A DNA stretch of 64,000 nt from the NCBI RefSeq assembly GCF_014905615.1, contig NZ_AQGU01000026.1, positions 1 to 64,000 on the forward strand, in the 5' to 3' direction. The position numbers and the translations under genes were made by a program. The notes below the pieces were generated by a model. It did no database searches, was not told the origin of the DNA, and saw only the letters and a list, made by a program, of their open reading frames with translations. The stretch is from Pseudoalteromonas aliena SW19 (GTDB lineage: Bacteria; Pseudomonadota; Gammaproteobacteria; Enterobacterales; Alteromonadaceae). Positions 8,045 through 19,242 of this stretch are shown in pieces; positions within the stretch are counted from its first letter, which is position 1, and each line of letters opens with the position of its first letter.

Positions 8045-9001
8045 TTAACAATAGCCAAACGACATTAAACGTTTATAACGTTGATCAAGCATTTCCTCAA
8101 GCGTAAGTGCTTGTAAGTCTGCTAAGTCACGTTTAAGGCGAACTTTTAAATTACGTGCCATAGCATCGTAATTGCGGTGCGCACCACCTAGAGGCTCATC
8201 AACTAAGTTGTTGATTAAGTCTAATTCTTTAACGCGCTCTGCGGTTACACCCATTGCTTCTGCTGCAAGCGGTGCTTTATCAGCGCTTTTCCAAAGAATA
8301 GACGCACAACCTTCAGGCGAAATTACTGAGTAAGTGCTGTACTGCAACATATTAACTCTGTCGCCAACACCAATCGCTAATGCACCACCTGAACCGCCTT
8401 CACCAATCACCGTACATATTGTCGGCACTTTAAGTGTCGCCATTACTTTTAAGTTACGCGCGATTGCTTCAGATTGCCCACGTTCTTCAGCGCCAACACC
8501 TGGGTATGCACCTGGCGTGTCGATAAAGGTCATGATTGGCATTTTGAAACGCTCAGCCATTTCCATTAAACGTAATGCTTTACGGTAACCTTCTGGCTTT
8601 GGCATACCAAAATTGCGTTTAATTTTTTCAGCCGTATCACGGCCTTTTTGTTGGCCGATAACCATGACTGGTTCGCCATCTAAACGCGCTATACCACCTA
8701 AAATAGCAGGATCGTTAGCAAAAGTACGATCGCCAGAAAACTCATCAAATTCCGTGAAAATGCGCTCGATATAATCTCGAGTGTAAGGACGCAACGGATG
8801 ACGTGCTAACTGTGATACTTGCCAAGCACCTAAATTAGAAAATATCTCCTGTTTTTGTTTGGCACTTTTTTCTTTTAATTTGCTGACTTCCTCTTCTAAC
8901 TCAAGGTCTAATTCGCCAGCGCGGCTTATATTTTGTAATTCTTCAATTTTTGCTTCTAATTCTGCAATCGGAAGCTCAAAATCAAGATAATTGAGGCTCA
9001 T
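8045..9001 (-). CDS. accA: Acetyl-CoA carboxylase carboxyltransferase subunit alpha
   Basis: With AccD it moves the carboxyl group from biotinylated AccB to acetyl-CoA, giving malonyl-CoA for fatty acid synthesis. It has 318 residues, the family's usual length. The N-terminal coiled region ([10 protein letters not shown]) is followed by the crotonase-like core. Recognisable blocks are [30 protein letters not shown] and the oxyanion glycine run [12 protein letters not shown]. It ends the lpxB-rnhB-dnaE-accA gene string, 16 bases after dnaE, as in enterobacteria. A terminator follows. Confidence 0.97.
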   Translation of the reverse strand: MSLNYLDFELPIAELEAKIEELQNISRAGELDLELEEEVSKLKEKSAKQKQEIFSNLGAWQVSQLARHPLRPYTRDYIERIFTEFDEFSGDRTFANDPAILGGIARLDGEPVMVIGQQKGRDTAEKIKRNFGMPKPEGYRKALRLMEMAERFKMPIMTFIDTPGAYPGVGAEERGQSEAIARNLKVMATLKVPTICTVIGEGGSGGALAIGVGDRVNMLQYSTYSVISPEGCASILWKSADKAPLAAEAMGVTAERVKELDLINNLVDEPLGGAHRNYDAMARNLKVRLKRDLADLQALTLEEMLDQRYKRLMSFGYC

Positions 9002-9017
9002 GCTCTAAACTACCTAA

Positions 9018-12000
9018 TTAGTTAAATTCTAGTTCTACATCTTGCGCCGCCATTAGCGATAACTTATGAATTAAGTCGTCACTTGGCGTAACACACCATT
9101 CGATACCAAGAGTTAATTGCGCCAACGCATCTGGACGTTGGTAATAAACTTTGATCGGACACGTTCCCATTTTGTATGGTTCGAGTACTTTTTGTAATTT
9201 ATCGAAGAAACCAGCCTCGACTTGCACCATGTTCAGCGTCATTTTAATCGCTTTAATACGTTTTTCACGCGCTTGAGCTATGGTGTTTATTTCTCTAGCA
9301 GTCATTGTAATACCACCAGAGAAGTTATCAAAGCTGACCTGTCCAGATATTACCAAGATATTATTAACTTGCAGCATATCTTGGTACTTTTCAAACTCGT
9401 CTGAATACAAGCGTACATCAATGCGTGCACTCTTGTCATCTAAAGTTACTAAGGCCCAGCGATTTCCTTTTTTATTAATTAATACCCTAGAAGCAATCAC
9501 TAAACCAGCGGCCGTTGCGAACACGTCGCGATTAGTTGGCTGTAAATCAACTATTTTTCCGCTGGTGTAATGCTTAAGTTCACGGCGGTACTGATTTATC
9601 GGATGCCCTGTTAAATAAAGGCCTAGGGTTTCTTTTTCGCCATCTAACCATTCGTTATCGGTGAGGCCTGTGGCTTTAATAAAGGCTTGTTCAACTTCAT
9701 CAGGTTCGGTAGCTAATAAACCAAACAAATCACTTTGCCCTAATAACTCAGCTTTGTTGTGTTGGTCGGCCGCACGCATCGCACTTTTTAAACTAGCTAA
9801 TAACGTAGCACGCCCAGGTTGGGTTTTTTCTGGCCCTAAATTATCCAGTGCGCCTGAGTAAATTAATTTTTCAGTAACACGTTTATTTAAGCGTTTTAAG
9901 TCAACGCGGGCACAAAAATCAAATAAATCCTTAAATGGGCCCCCTTTTGCACGCGCTTCTAAAATAGCTTCAACCGGTGCTTCACCCACGCCTTTTATCG
10001 CGCCAATGCCGTAAACAATTTCACCTTGCAGATTTACTGTAAATTTAAATTCGCCAGCGTTTACGTCGGGTGGCAATAAGGTGAGCTTCATGTTTTCACA
10101 TTCATCCACCAAAATAACTATTTTGTCGGTGTTATCCATATCGGCCGACATTACCGCAGCCATAAACTCTGCTGGATGATGCGTTTTCATCCACAACGTT
10201 TGATACGATACCAGTGCGTACGCCGCTGAGTGAGATTTGTTAAAACCATAACCGGCGAACTTTTCCACCAAGTCGAAGATTTTTATCGCGAGCTCGCCGT
10301 CAATGCCGTTATTTCGTGCGCCATCTTCAAACGTTGAACGCTGTTTTGCCATTTCCTCGGGTTTTTTCTTACCCATCGCACGACGCAACATGTCGGCACC
10401 ACCGAGCGTGTAACCTGCTAATACTTGCGCAATTTGCATTACTTGTTCTTGATACAAGATAATACCGTACGTTGGATCAAGTATTGGTTTTAAGCTTTCG
10501 TGTTGATATTGCGCATCTGGGTATGAGATTTCTTCTCGGCCCAACTTTCGGTCGATAAAGTTATCTACCATGCCTGATTGCAGCGGACCTGGGCGGAACA
10601 AGGCCACAAGCGCAATCATATCTTCAAAGCAATCGGGCTTTAGACGGCGTACTAAGTCTTTCATACCGCGCGATTCTAGCTGGAATACAGCGGTCGTTTC
10701 GGCGCGAAGTAGTAACTCGATACTTTTTTTATCATCCAGTGGAATGGTATTTATATCAACGAGATCTTTACCTTGGCGCTCCATGCGCACATTGGTCATA
10801 TCGACCGCCCACTGCAATATAGTCAGTGTACGCAAGCCCAAGAAATCGAACTTAACTAAGCCTGCGGTTTCTACGTCGTTTTTATCAAACTGCGTGACCG
10901 GAAACTTACCTTCGTCATCGCAATAAAGCGCGGCAAAGTCGGTAATAGTGGTTGGCGATATCACTACGCCACCCGCATGTTTACCGGCGTTACGTGTACA
11001 CCCTTCAAGGATGCGACACATGTCGATTAAATCTTTTACTTCATTGTCGCCATCGTAGGCTTCTTGCAAGCGTGGCTCTATATCAAACGCTTTAGCAAGT
11101 GTCATCCCGGGATCGCCTGGAATCATTTTTGAAATACGATCAACGAATCCATAAGGATGCCCAAGCACTCGCCCTACATCGCGTATTACCGCTTTTGCAG
11201 CCATAGTACCAAAGGTAATAATTTGCGATACGGCGTTTCGCCCATACAAAGCCGACACGTGATCAATTACTTCGTCTCGTCTATCCATACAGAAATCGAC
11301 GTCGAAATCGGGCATTGATACACGTTCAGGATTCAAAAATCGCTCAAAAAGTAAATCGAACTCAAGCGGATCCAAGTCAGTAATTTTAAGTGCGTATGCA
11401 ACTAACGAACCCGCACCTGAACCACGACCAGGTCCAACTGGTATATTGTTATCTTTACTCCACTGAATAAACTCCATTACGATTAAGAAGTAACCTGGGA
11501 ATCCCATTTGGTTGATTACGCCAAGCTCTATATCAAGTCGCTCATCGTATTCAACGCGTTTTACTTTTCGCTCTTCTTCATCGGGGAATAAAAACTGCAG
11601 TCGCTCTTCAAGACCATCTTCTGACACTTTAACTAAAAATTCATCAATTTTAAGTGAGCCAGTTGGGTAATCAGGTAAAAAGTAAGTTCCTAATTGAACC
11701 GTTACATTACAACGTTTAGCTATTTCTACGGTGTTTTGTAGCGCTTCTGGAATATCGCTAAACAGCTCAGCCATTTGCTCTGGTGTTTTTAGGTATTGTT
11801 CTTCAGAGAATCGTTTCGGCCTGCGTTTATCATCAAGTGTGTAACCGTCAAAAATAGCAACGCGAATTTCATGCGCTTCAAAGTTTTCAGGCTTTAAAAA
11901 TACCACTTCGTTGGTGGCTACAACAGGTAACTGCTCTTTAACTGAAAGCTCTACCGCCATGTGCAAGTAGTCTTCTTCTAAAGGGCGATTGGTGCGAACA

Positions 12001-12509
12001 AGCTCAAGGTAGTAGTTATCGCTAAAATGCTGCTTGTAAAAACTAACTACTGATTCAATAACACTTGGATTATTTTTTAATAACGCTTTACCTAAATCAC
12101 CGTCTTTAGCGCCTGAGAGAATAATTAAGCCCGTTTTGTGTTTCACCAGCCATTCTCGGTCAATCACAGGGCGATGAAACACATGCCCACGCTGATACGC
12201 TTTAGATATTAATAAGGTAATGTTTTTATAGCCGTCGTTGTCTTTGGCTAATATGGTTAAGCGGCTTGGCTCGTCAGGAAATTCAGGACTACGAACCCAA
12301 AAATCAGCACCCACAATAGGTTTAATACCGGCGTTATGCGTTGCGCCATAAAAACGCACTAAGCCACAAAAGTTCATTTGATCGGTAATCGCAATAGCCG
12401 GCATTTGCAGCTCTTGCGCTTTAGCGACTATCGGCTTTGTTTTAGCGAGGCCGTCAACCATCGAAAAGTCTGAATGAACCCTTAAATGAACAAAATCAGG
12501 AGCAGCCAT
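9018..12509 (-). CDS. dnaE: DNA polymerase III subunit alpha
   Basis: Replicative polymerase catalytic subunit, 1163 residues (about the E. coli length). It has an N-terminal PHP domain ([13 protein letters not shown], residues 8-20). The C-family polymerase palm carries the catalytic aspartates in [28 protein letters not shown] and the [20 protein letters not shown] block follow, then helix-hairpin-helix and OB-fold regions ([20 protein letters not shown]). The start ATG is two bases after the rnhB stop, so the two are coupled. No frameshift or missing catalytic residue was seen. Confidence 0.98.
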   Translation of the reverse strand: MAAPDFVHLRVHSDFSMVDGLAKTKPIVAKAQELQMPAIAITDQMNFCGLVRFYGATHNAGIKPIVGADFWVRSPEFPDEPSRLTILAKDNDGYKNITLLISKAYQRGHVFHRPVIDREWLVKHKTGLIILSGAKDGDLGKALLKNNPSVIESVVSFYKQHFSDNYYLELVRTNRPLEEDYLHMAVELSVKEQLPVVATNEVVFLKPENFEAHEIRVAIFDGYTLDDKRRPKRFSEEQYLKTPEQMAELFSDIPEALQNTVEIAKRCNVTVQLGTYFLPDYPTGSLKIDEFLVKVSEDGLEERLQFLFPDEEERKVKRVEYDERLDIELGVINQMGFPGYFLIVMEFIQWSKDNNIPVGPGRGSGAGSLVAYALKITDLDPLEFDLLFERFLNPERVSMPDFDVDFCMDRRDEVIDHVSALYGRNAVSQIITFGTMAAKAVIRDVGRVLGHPYGFVDRISKMIPGDPGMTLAKAFDIEPRLQEAYDGDNEVKDLIDMCRILEGCTRNAGKHAGGVVISPTTITDFAALYCDDEGKFPVTQFDKNDVETAGLVKFDFLGLRTLTILQWAVDMTNVRMERQGKDLVDINTIPLDDKKSIELLLRAETTAVFQLESRGMKDLVRRLKPDCFEDMIALVALFRPGPLQSGMVDNFIDRKLGREEISYPDAQYQHESLKPILDPTYGIILYQEQVMQIAQVLAGYTLGGADMLRRAMGKKKPEEMAKQRSTFEDGARNNGIDGELAIKIFDLVEKFAGYGFNKSHSAAYALVSYQTLWMKTHHPAEFMAAVMSADMDNTDKIVILVDECENMKLTLLPPDVNAGEFKFTVNLQGEIVYGIGAIKGVGEAPVEAILEARAKGGPFKDLFDFCARVDLKRLNKRVTEKLIYSGALDNLGPEKTQPGRATLLASLKSAMRAADQHNKAELLGQSDLFGLLATEPDEVEQAFIKATGLTDNEWLDGEKETLGLYLTGHPINQYRRELKHYTSGKIVDLQPTNRDVFATAAGLVIASRVLINKKGNRWALVTLDDKSARIDVRLYSDEFEKYQDMLQVNNILVISGQVSFDNFSGGITMTAREINTIAQAREKRIKAIKMTLNMVQVEAGFFDKLQKVLEPYKMGTCPIKVYYQRPDALAQLTLGIEWCVTPSDDLIHKLSLMAAQDVELEFN

Positions 12510-12511
12510 GC

Positions 12512-13114
12512 TTAGCCCTCACCATTGGCTTGCGCCAAAACGCGCTGCACAGGTTTAAAACTTTTGCGATGCTCCGCAATGGCGCCATACTGCTCAAGCG
12601 CCGCAAAATGCGCTTTAGTTGGATACCCTTTGTGCCCTGCAAAGCCATATTCAGGGTGGCGTTTATCAAGTTCAATCATTTCGTCATCGCGCGCTACTTT
12701 AGCTAAAATAGATGCGGCTGAAATTTCTGCTACTAAGCTATCGCCTTTAACAACGGCTTGCGCTGGCATAGTGAGTTTTGGTAAGCGGTTTCCATCTATA
12801 AATACAAATTCAGGTTGTGTGCTTAACGCCTCTACTGCGCGGGTCATGGCAAGCATCGTTGCGTGCAGAATATTTAATTCATCAATCTCTGTCGGATTGC
12901 AGCGACCATAGGCGTAACACAATGCTTTTTCTTTAATTTCAATAGCAAGTGCTTGGCGTTTTTTATCTGTTAATTTTTTAGAATCCGCTAAGCCAGCAAT
13001 AGGTTTAGTGGGATCTAAAATAACGGCGGCAGTGACCACATCGCCAACAAGTGGGCCGCGCCCTACTTCGTCAACACCGGCAATTAAGGCTACGTTGGGT
13101 CTATCAATTTGCAT
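12512..13114 (-). CDS. rnhB: Ribonuclease HII
   Basis: Cleaves the RNA strand of RNA-DNA hybrids and removes single ribonucleotides from DNA. It has 200 residues. The N-terminal signature [15 protein letters not shown] holds the first catalytic Asp-Glu pair. FIDGNRLP and [15 protein letters not shown] supply the others. The start overlaps the 3' end of lpxB by 11 bases and its stop is two bases before dnaE. This suggests tight translational coupling in the lpxB-rnhB-dnaE string. Confidence 0.96.
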   Translation of the reverse strand: MQIDRPNVALIAGVDEVGRGPLVGDVVTAAVILDPTKPIAGLADSKKLTDKKRQALAIEIKEKALCYAYGRCNPTEIDELNILHATMLAMTRAVEALSTQPEFVFIDGNRLPKLTMPAQAVVKGDSLVAEISAASILAKVARDDEMIELDKRHPEYGFAGHKGYPTKAHFAALEQYGAIAEHRKSFKPVQRVLAQANGEG

Positions 13115-14261
13115 TTATTAACTCCGCCACAGCGTTGGCTGCTTGTTCGCTGGCATTTAATCTAATTTTTTCGTGAATAGCTAAAAAGCGTGCTTTTAGC
13201 GCTCTGTTATTAGTGTTAAGCATAGGAGTAAGCGCGTTTGTTAAGTTAGTCACGTTACACTCACTTTGTAAAAACTCAGGCACTAGCTCTTCGTCGGCTA
13301 ATAAATTAGGCAGCGAAAAGTACTTAATATTAAAGGTAAATAAGGTTTTAAAAATCCAATAACTCAACGGCTTTATTTTATAGCCCACTACCATAGGTTT
13401 TTTATATAGCATACCTTCTAGTGTTGCAGTACCCGACGCTAATAAAATAGCATCGGCAGCTTGCATCGCTAACTTTGATTGCCCATCAAGCAGGTTAACA
13501 TTTAGGCTTGGTGCTGTGGCATTTAAAATAGCGATAAATTGCGCTTTGCGTTTTTCGTTTACTAGTGGCACCACAATTTTAAGATTGGGGTTTTGCGCTT
13601 GCAGTTCTGCAGCCGTTTTAATGTAAGTTTCACTTAGTAAACCAACTTCAGAGCCTCGACTACCAGGCAGCAATGCCAGTACTTTGTCATCAAGGCTTAA
13701 ACCTAATTCTTCACGAGCTTTGCTGTCGTCGTGCTCAAGTGCTATATCGTCAGCCAAAGTATGGCCCACAAATGTACACGGTACTTGATGTTTATCGTAA
13801 AATTCTTTTTCAAATGGTAATAGTGCAAGGACTAAGTTAGTCGCTGCACTTATGGTATGAATACGCTTTTCGCGCCATGCCCATACCGATGGACTGACGT
13901 ATTGCACCGTTTTAATGCCCGCATCTTTAAGCGGCTTTTCTACTCGTAAATTAAAATCGGGAGCATCGATGCCAATATATACATCAGGTGGGTTATCAAC
14001 AAAGTGCTGCACGAGTTGTTTACGAATTTTAAGTAAACGCGGCAAACGCCCTAACACTTCAACAAGCCCCATTACCGAAAGCTCTTCCATATCGAACAAG
14101 GTTTTACAGCCCTGCGCTTGCATTTTAGGCCCCGCTATTCCTTCAAAAATAGCATTAGGGAAGTGTTGCTTAAGCGCTTTTATTAAGCCTTCGCCTAAAA
14201 TATCGCCCGACAGTTCCCCTGCCACAATACCAATACGTAGTTGTTTTTTATCTTTATTCAT
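13104..14261 (-). CDS. lpxB: Lipid-A-disaccharide synthase
   Basis: GT19 glycosyltransferase that joins UDP-diacylglucosamine and lipid X to make the lipid A disaccharide at the inner face of the inner membrane. It has 385 residues. Family blocks are [13 protein letters not shown] near residue 15, [51 protein letters not shown] and [23 protein letters not shown] is near the C-terminus. It usually follows lpxA directly; here the cyd module (14563-20980) separates them. It must therefore be expressed from its own upstream DNA, which it shares divergently with cydA. Confidence 0.97.
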   Translation of the reverse strand: MNKDKKQLRIGIVAGELSGDILGEGLIKALKQHFPNAIFEGIAGPKMQAQGCKTLFDMEELSVMGLVEVLGRLPRLLKIRKQLVQHFVDNPPDVYIGIDAPDFNLRVEKPLKDAGIKTVQYVSPSVWAWREKRIHTISAATNLVLALLPFEKEFYDKHQVPCTFVGHTLADDIALEHDDSKAREELGLSLDDKVLALLPGSRGSEVGLLSETYIKTAAELQAQNPNLKIVVPLVNEKRKAQFIAILNATAPSLNVNLLDGQSKLAMQAADAILLASGTATLEGMLYKKPMVVGYKIKPLSYWIFKTLFTFNIKYFSLPNLLADEELVPEFLQSECNVTNLTNALTPMLNTNNRALKARFLAIHEKIRLNASEQAANAVAELINAN

Positions 14262-14438
14262 TTGATTTTATTTCACAAGTAAACCAAGCGTTCATGCTTG
14301 TTAGTTTACCGTGTTTTAGTGTTTGATTAAACGCTTTAAATAACTGGTTTTTTATAAGCAAATTTAATTTATTGAATTATTTATTTTTAATACTCATGTA
14401 GCATATGAAATATATATTAAGTTTTGCTAATATACGTG

Positions 14439-14467
14439 TTGACAAAAATTGCACAAACGTAAATAAT
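14439..14467 (+). promoter_or_regulatory. Promoter of the cydABXDC module
   Basis: There is a perfect TTGACA -35 box (14439-14444), a 17-base spacer and AATAAT as -10 (one mismatch). The start would be about 90 bases before cydA. The 301-base gap between lpxB and cydA is otherwise AT-rich and non-coding. I saw no complete FNR palindrome (a TTGAT half-site at 14323 lacks its partner), so oxygen control is not shown by the sequence. Confidence 0.65.
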
Positions 14468-14562
14468 ATTACAAACTTTCAGTAACTACTGAAAACTCAA
14501 CAAACCTAACTTTGCCAATTATTATATTGCCCTGTTAATCCGTCACTTTTAAGGAGCTAATA

Positions 14563-16146
14563 ATGATAGATGAAACCTTTGTGGATCTATCGCGATTACA
14601 GTTTGCTGTTACCGCTCTCTTTCATTTTTTATTTGTACCTCTCACTATAGGTATGACCTGGATTTTAGTTATCATGGAATCGGTTTATGTTATGACCGGT
14701 CGCGAGATTTACCGTGATATGACTAAGTTTTGGGGAAAATTGTTTGGTATTAACTTTGCAATAGGTGTGGCCACAGGCCTTACCATGGAATTTGAGTTTG
14801 GTACTAACTGGTCTTATTACTCCCATTACGTAGGTGATGTTTTTGGTGCCCCGCTGGCTATTGAAGGCTTAATGGCATTCTTTTTAGAATCAACCTTTGT
14901 GGGGATGTTCTTTTTAGGCTGGGACAGGCTTTCTAAGCGCCAACATTTAGGGGCAACCTTTTTAATGGCGTTGGGAACAAATATGTCGGCACTATGGATT
15001 TTAATCGCTAACGGTTGGATGCAAAATCCTGTGGGCGCTGAGTTTAACTATCAAACTATGCGTATGGAAATGACCAGTTTTGCAGAGCTTGTGTTTAATC
15101 CTGTAGCGCAAGTTAAGTTTATTCATACCGTATCGGCAGGTTACGTAGCTGCCTCGATGTTTGTACTGGGCATAAGTAGTTGGTACATATTAAAAGGTCG
15201 TGATTTAGCGTTTGCTAAACGTTCTTTCTCGGTTGCATCTGGCTTTGGTTTAGCGTCTATTTTATGTGTAATTTTACTCGGTGATGAATCAGGCTACGAA
15301 GTCGGCGAAGTTCAAAAAGTTAAACTTGCCACAATTGAAGCAGAATGGCACACAGAAGAAGCCCCCGCTGCATTTACTGCGTTTGGTTTTCCTGACTCAG
15401 AAGAGCAAGTTACCCATGCCGCAGTTAAAATACCTTATGCGCTTGGTTTAATTGCTACGCGCTCACTCGATGAGCAAGTAACGGGAATTAACGACTTAGA
15501 AAAACAACACGAAGTGCGTATTCGCAACGGCATGATTGCTTATGAATACCTTACAAAACTCAGAAACGGCGAAGATACACCAGAAAACATAGCCAAATTT
15601 GATACCCTAAAAGACGACTTGGGCTATGGTTTGTTGCTTAAGCGCTACACACCTGATGTTGTAGACGCCACAGAAAAGCACATTCAAAAAGCCGTTAAAG
15701 ACTCATTCCCTAAAGTAGGCCCTATGTTCTGGTCATTTAGGATTATGGTTGCCTGTGGCGTAGCCATGCTCGCGGTATTTATTTTAGCATTTTACTACAA
15801 CGCACATCGCGTTATTGAGCAAAAGCGCTGGTTGTTATGGGCTGCAGTATTGAGTATTCCACTACCTTGGATAGCGATTGAATTTGGCTGGATAGTTGCT
15901 GAGTATGGCCGTCAACCTTGGGCTATATCTGAAATACTGCCGACCTTTTTAGCGACATCGTCACTGACAGTAAACGATATTTTAATTAGCTTAACTGGGT
16001 TTATTGTTTTCTACACTGGTTTAGCCATTGTGGAAGGCTGGCTGATGATCCGGTTTGTTAAGCAAGGACCAAGCTCGCTACATACTGGTAAGTATCATTT
16101 TGAATTACCAAACAAAGCTGAGAAAACTGAAGGAGAGCAATCATGA
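14563..16146 (+). CDS. cydA: Cytochrome bd ubiquinol oxidase subunit I
   Basis: Heme-bearing subunit of the bd-type terminal oxidase, which oxidises quinol and reduces oxygen to water at high affinity. It has 527 residues with about nine membrane helices. His21 and His188 match the heme ligands His19 and His186 of E. coli CydA. Glu101 and Glu109 match the conserved acidic residues of helix III (IEGLMAFFLES). A long quinol loop lies at about residues 250-390, and GWIVAEYGRQPWA is near the C-terminus. A strong AAGGAG site precedes the ATG. It overlaps cydB by 4 bases. Confidence 0.97.
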   Translation: MIDETFVDLSRLQFAVTALFHFLFVPLTIGMTWILVIMESVYVMTGREIYRDMTKFWGKLFGINFAIGVATGLTMEFEFGTNWSYYSHYVGDVFGAPLAIEGLMAFFLESTFVGMFFLGWDRLSKRQHLGATFLMALGTNMSALWILIANGWMQNPVGAEFNYQTMRMEMTSFAELVFNPVAQVKFIHTVSAGYVAASMFVLGISSWYILKGRDLAFAKRSFSVASGFGLASILCVILLGDESGYEVGEVQKVKLATIEAEWHTEEAPAAFTAFGFPDSEEQVTHAAVKIPYALGLIATRSLDEQVTGINDLEKQHEVRIRNGMIAYEYLTKLRNGEDTPENIAKFDTLKDDLGYGLLLKRYTPDVVDATEKHIQKAVKDSFPKVGPMFWSFRIMVACGVAMLAVFILAFYYNAHRVIEQKRWLLWAAVLSIPLPWIAIEFGWIVAEYGRQPWAISEILPTFLATSSLTVNDILISLTGFIVFYTGLAIVEGWLMIRFVKQGPSSLHTGKYHFELPNKAEKTEGEQS

Positions 16147-17282
16147 TTTTTGATTATGAAACGTTAAAAATGCTTTGGTGGTTGATCATTGGTGTGCTGC
16201 TTATTGGTTTTGCTATTACCGATGGTATGGATATGGGCGTTGCTATGTTGCTTCGCCTCGTTGGTAAAACAGATTCAGAGCGCCGCACAGTAATAAACAC
16301 TATTGGCCCGCATTGGGATGGTAATCAAGTATGGTTTATAACTGCAGGCGGCGCGTTATTTGCAGCGTGGCCTATGGTTTATGCTGCCGCATTTTCGGGC
16401 TTTTACTTTGCCATGATGCTGGTACTTTTTGCCTTATTTTTTAGACCACTTGGATTTGATTACCGCAGTAAAGTAGACTCAAAACGCTGGCGCAACAACT
16501 GGGATTGGGGCTTGCTTGCAGGCAGCGCGATTCCAGCTTTAGTATTTGGTATTGCGTTTGGTAATTTATTTTTAGGCGTACCATTTAATATTGATAACCT
16601 AATGCGTGTTAGCTACCAAGGCTCATTTTTTGGCTTACTTAACCCATTTGGATTACTGGCAGGTTTAGTAAGTATTACCATGTTAGTTGCGCATGCGGGA
16701 ATGTGGTTACAACTTCGTACAGCAAGTGCAGTCGCAGAGCGTTCGGGTCAGTATGGTCGTTATTCGCTGATTGTATTTATTGTATTATTTGCTGCAGCTG
16801 GTTTTTGGGTTGCTAATTTAACCGGTTACCAAATTGTATCTATGGCTGATACACAGAGTCATGCAGATCCTTTAGCTAAAGTAGTCACAACAGCGCAAGG
16901 TGCTTGGTTAAGTAATTATAGCATTCGTCCGTGGACAATGACCTTCCCTATTTTAGCGTTTGCAATGGCATTAAGTGCACTTGTGTTTTCTAAATTGAAC
17001 AAACCTGCACTTGGGCTTATTTCAACAAGCTTAATGTTAATTGGCGTAATTATGACGGCGGGTGTATCACTGTTCCCCTTTATTATGCCATCAAGCAATA
17101 ATCCAAATATTAGCTTAACAATTTGGGATGCGGTATCGAGTCATAAAACGCTCAATGTAATGTTTGTTGCGGTGTGTATTTTTGTGCCACTTATTTTAAC
17201 CTATACCACTTGGTGTTACGTAAAAATGTGGCGCAGAGTAACGGTTGAAGAAATTGAAAACAACACTCACGGTAGCTATTAA
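16143..17282 (+). CDS. cydB: Cytochrome bd ubiquinol oxidase subunit II
   Basis: Second integral subunit of cytochrome bd, 379 residues with eight or nine hydrophobic helices. The N-terminal motif GFAITDGMDMGVAMLLR, then GPHWDGNQVWFITAGGALFAAWP, is characteristic. It has no heme but is needed for the stability and function of CydA. Its ATG overlaps the cydA stop by 4 bases, and AAGGAG for cydX follows its own stop. The subunits should be made in matched amounts from one transcript. Confidence 0.97.
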   Translation: MIFDYETLKMLWWLIIGVLLIGFAITDGMDMGVAMLLRLVGKTDSERRTVINTIGPHWDGNQVWFITAGGALFAAWPMVYAAAFSGFYFAMMLVLFALFFRPLGFDYRSKVDSKRWRNNWDWGLLAGSAIPALVFGIAFGNLFLGVPFNIDNLMRVSYQGSFFGLLNPFGLLAGLVSITMLVAHAGMWLQLRTASAVAERSGQYGRYSLIVFIVLFAAAGFWVANLTGYQIVSMADTQSHADPLAKVVTTAQGAWLSNYSIRPWTMTFPILAFAMALSALVFSKLNKPALGLISTSLMLIGVIMTAGVSLFPFIMPSSNNPNISLTIWDAVSSHKTLNVMFVAVCIFVPLILTYTTWCYVKMWRRVTVEEIENNTHGSY

Positions 17283-17294
17283 GGAGACTAAACT

Positions 17295-17459
17295 ATGTGG
17301 TATTTCGCTTGGATTTTAGGTGTACTTTTGGCCTGTACCTTAGGTGTTATAAATGTAATGTGGTACGAGTTTCAGCAAAACAAAAACAGCATTGCTGATG
17401 ATGAACAAGACATGCATGATTTATTAAATGATGTTAACAACACAAAAGATGACGACTAA
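17295..17459 (+). CDS. cydX: Cytochrome bd small subunit CydX
   Basis: Single-helix subunit of 54 residues that stabilises the heme groups of cytochrome bd. It begins MWYFAWILGVLLACTLGV, which contains the family's Trp-Tyr/Phe-xx-Trp-Ile-Leu-Gly signature. One membrane helix (about 4-22) includes a helix-end WYEFQ segment, and a long acidic tail follows. An AAGGAG site lies 5-10 bases before the ATG and it starts 12 bases after cydB. The acidic tail (ending DDD) is longer than the minimal E. coli protein. Its last codons overlap the likely start of cydD. Confidence 0.93.
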   Translation: MWYFAWILGVLLACTLGVINVMWYEFQQNKNSIADDEQDMHDLLNDVNNTKDDD

Positions 17460-19242
17460 TCCCCAACCAGATCGCGCGCAGCAGCAATCACTGCGCGCTT
17501 TTTTAAAGCGTCGAAGTAAACCCGCTGCAGTGTGGTTAAAGTTAAGCATTGCATTGGGTACTTTTAACGCATTACTAATGATTGCAGGTGCTTATTTACT
17601 TGCGCAAACTATTCACAACGTTATGTTTGAAGGTAATAGCTTAGCCCAAGTTACTCATTTATTATGGCCCTTAGCAGGTATTATTTTACTACGCGCAGTG
17701 TTTTTGGCGCTAAGTGAACGTTTGAGTGCATTTGCTGCACTTAAAATAAAGTCGGCTATGCGCCAAACACTTCTAAATAAGCTCAGTTTACTTGGGCCAA
17801 GCTATATAGAACAACACGGCCAAGGTGCTACATTAAATACCCTACATAATGGCGTAGAAGCACTCCACGACTATTATGCTAAATACTTACCCGGTGTTGC
17901 TTACAGCGCACTTATTCCGCTGGCAATATTGGTTGTTATTTTTCCGACAGATTATAAAGCTGGGCTGATCTTTTTATTAACCGCCCCGCTCATTCCTTTT
18001 TTCATGATTTTGGTAGGCTCTAAAGCCGAAGCTTTAAACCAAAAACGCTGGAAGCAACTTGCTGTGCTGGGCAATTACTTTTTTGACCGCGTTCAAGGTT
18101 TAACACAACTAAAACTATTTAATGCAACACGTATCGAACTTAAACAAATCGCTAAAATTTCAGATGATTTTAGACACGCGACACTCGATGTTTTAAAAAT
18201 CGCGTTTTTATCATCGTTTGCACTTGAGTTTTTAGCCTCCATTAGCGTGGCACTGGTTGCTGTAATTATTGGTTTTAGATTGTTTTTTGGCACTCTTGAT
18301 TTTGCTACTGGCTTTGTGGTGCTACTTTTAGCGCCTGAATTTTATTTGCCATTGCGCCAACTGGGGAGTCATTATCATGCACGCTTACAAGGTATTAGTG
18401 CGGCGGCCGACATGGTTGCGATTTTAAATGCCCCACTACCAAGTGACGAAAATACATCAGTAACTATAACCAAGCCTGAAAACAACTTAACTTTAGATAC
18501 AATTAACTCAATAAATATTACCAACCTTAATTTTATATACCCCGACAGTAACGAAGGGATTAAAAATATAAATTTAACACTGCCAAATAAAGGCTTAATT
18601 GCAGTTGTGGGCAGTAGTGGCTCAGGTAAAAGTACGTTGTTTGATTGTTTGTTAGGGTTTCACCCTGAGGTGATTAACCACCTATCTATTAATGAGCAGA
18701 GTTTAAGTACAACCGATATTACTTACCTACAAAATAATATTGCATGGATACCACAAAAAGCGACGCTATTTTACGACACCATTGCTGCCAATATTAAATT
18801 GGCAAAACCAAATGCCACACAACAAGAGCTTGAGCATGCAACAAAGCAAGCGGGTGCGCTTGAATTTATAAATACCCTACCCGATGGTTTTAACACACTG
18901 ATAGGTGAGCAAGGCGAAGGGCTTTCTGGCGGTCAAAAACAACGTATCGCACTGGCTCGCGCATTTATAAAACAAGCACCAGTCTTAGTGCTTGATGAGC
19001 CTACAGCGCACCTTGATAGCCAAACAGAGCAACTTATTCAAAATGCTATTAGTGAATACGCTAAAAATAATTTAGTGTTAGTTATTGCTCATCGGTTAAA
19101 TACCGTAAAACATGCCAGTAATATCATTGTTATGCACGATGGAAAGATAGCTGAGCAAGATCACTTTGAAACACTTGCAGCGCAAAATGGAGCATTTGCT
19201 GATTTATTAAAAATCGCTAAACAAGGGGTGGCACATGACTAA
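17449..19242 (+). CDS. cydD: Heterodimeric ABC transporter subunit CydD
   Basis: Half of the CydDC inner-membrane ABC exporter, which moves glutathione/cysteine or heme-related cargo and is needed for cytochrome bd assembly. It has 597 residues from this start. Six membrane helices lie at about residues 30-320. The nucleotide domain has Walker A GSSGSGKST, signature LSGGQKQR and Walker B VLVLDEPTAHLD, all intact. Starts at 17428 and 17431 are also open; 17449 is preferred because it gives the short 11-base overlap with cydX, but none has a strong ribosome site. cydC overlaps its end by 8 bases. Confidence 0.94.
   Translation: MTTNPQPDRAQQQSLRAFLKRRSKPAAVWLKLSIALGTFNALLMIAGAYLLAQTIHNVMFEGNSLAQVTHLLWPLAGIILLRAVFLALSERLSAFAALKIKSAMRQTLLNKLSLLGPSYIEQHGQGATLNTLHNGVEALHDYYAKYLPGVAYSALIPLAILVVIFPTDYKAGLIFLLTAPLIPFFMILVGSKAEALNQKRWKQLAVLGNYFFDRVQGLTQLKLFNATRIELKQIAKISDDFRHATLDVLKIAFLSSFALEFLASISVALVAVIIGFRLFFGTLDFATGFVVLLLAPEFYLPLRQLGSHYHARLQGISAAADMVAILNAPLPSDENTSVTITKPENNLTLDTINSINITNLNFIYPDSNEGIKNINLTLPNKGLIAVVGSSGSGKSTLFDCLLGFHPEVINHLSINEQSLSTTDITYLQNNIAWIPQKATLFYDTIAANIKLAKPNATQQELEHATKQAGALEFINTLPDGFNTLIGEQGEGLSGGQKQRIALARAFIKQAPVLVLDEPTAHLDSQTEQLIQNAISEYAKNNLVLVIAHRLNTVKHASNIIVMHDGKIAEQDHFETLAAQNGAFADLLKIAKQGVAHD

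Noticed and set aside
14323..14337. FNR site upstream of cydA
   Set aside because: TTGAT is present but the second half-site ATCAA is missing at the required distance.
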